DNA of 5,860 bases, taken from assembly GCA_903825065.1 (NCBI GenBank), contig CAIJZG010000025.1:1-5860 (forward strand). Reading direction: 5' to 3'. Shown piece after piece: positions 5,783 to 5,860 of the stretch. The notes beneath the pieces were generated by a model that made no database searches, was not told where the DNA came from, and saw only the letters and a program-made list of their open reading frames with translations. This stretch comes from an uncultured Bacteroidota bacterium. GTDB lineage: Bacteria; Bacteroidota; Bacteroidia; Chitinophagales; Chitinophagaceae. Position numbers and translations under genes: made by a program. Each line of letters opens with the position of its first letter. Position 1 is the first letter of the stretch.

Positions 5783-5816
5783 TATATGCGGACTTAGGCA
5801 TTCATCCCGCAATATA
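5783..5816 (+). other. 5'-proximal leader hairpin
   Basis: TATATGCGG (5783-5791) pairs with CCGCAATATA (5807-5816), allowing one bulged A: 9 bp around a 15-base loop. If transcription starts near 5786, the core TGCGG/CCGCA stem is at the extreme 5' end of the mRNA, a position where stems often protect against decay. No T-run follows, so it is not a terminator. Confidence 0.5.
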
Positions 5817-5825
5817 AACTCTGCA

Positions 5826-5858
5826 TGCCATTGCTTATTCAAGGAGAATACAATGGCA
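5826..5858 (+). promoter_or_regulatory. Start-codon hairpin with Shine-Dalgarno in the loop
   Basis: TGCCATTG (5826-5833) is the exact complement of CAATGGCA (5851-5858). After a 2-base CT bulge, TATTC (5836-5840) pairs with GAATA (5846-5850), leaving the loop AAGGA (5841-5845). That is 13 bp in all. The loop is the Shine-Dalgarno core and the ATG (5853-5855) is inside the lower stem. This arrangement could control initiation, for example by temperature, by a bound protein, or by anchoring the ribosome on the exposed loop. The pairing is direct; regulation is inferred. Confidence 0.7.
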
Positions 5859-5860
5859 AA
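5853..5860 (+). CDS. Start of next gene, cut by window end
   Basis: ATG GCA AA follows AAGGAGA (5841-5847) at a good spacing and lies downstream of a strong promoter. Only Met-Ala and part of a third codon are visible, so nothing can be said about the product. Confidence 0.6.

Noticed and set aside
1..5860. tRNA genes, CRISPR arrays, insertion sequences or attachment sites
   Set aside because: I saw no cloverleaf with conserved tRNA bases, no regular direct repeats with spacers, no transposase and no flanking terminal repeats.

Overview
The window reads as part of the genome of a tailed bacteriophage, most likely a T4-like myovirus of an aquatic bacterium. The signs are: all genes on one strand with 1-4 base overlaps or very short gaps; a repetitive beta-rich virion or tail-fibre protein; a phage-type 2OG-Fe(II) oxygenase; a T4/cyanophage-like late promoter motif (GATAAATA); and a block of nucleotide-sugar genes of the sort carried by large marine and freshwater myoviruses. 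The sequence does not name the host. The near-consensus sigma70 promoters only say that it is a bacterium with an ordinary housekeeping sigma factor.

Layout: (1) 3-2625 is a translationally coupled, sugar/surface-polysaccharide-like module. It holds the end of an SGNH-hydrolase-like protein, a UDP-glucose/GDP-mannose dehydrogenase family enzyme, and a fusion of a cytidylyltransferase with a type II phosphomannose-isomerase cupin. These are joined by two ATGA stop/start overlaps. (2) 2615-3953 looks like an independent transcription unit. A perfect sigma70 promoter (TTGACA-17-TATAAT) overlaps the end of the fusion gene, a TTG-started basic protein of unknown function follows, and the unit ends in a terminator-like hairpin with T6 that lies inside the next gene. 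(3) 3835-4509 encodes the 2OG-Fe(II) oxygenase. Its first ~40 codons are written through two or three back-to-back hairpins. (4) 4510-5749 carries a late-promoter-like motif and a tail-fibre-like structural protein with an internal duplication. (5) 5750-5860 is a dense regulatory region: a second strong sigma70-like promoter, a 5'-proximal hairpin, and a hairpin that shows the Shine-Dalgarno in its loop and buries the start codon of the next gene, which runs out of the window.

The most interesting material is at the RNA level. One site is the hairpin cassette at 3814-3953, overlapping the ORF4/ORF5 junction. The other is the two-hairpin leader at 5783-5858. Both lie in units driven by host-type promoters, whereas the structural gene between them has a late-type motif. 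This suggests two temporal classes of transcription interleaved on the same strand. The clearest protein-level oddity is the nucleotidyltransferase-cupin fusion.
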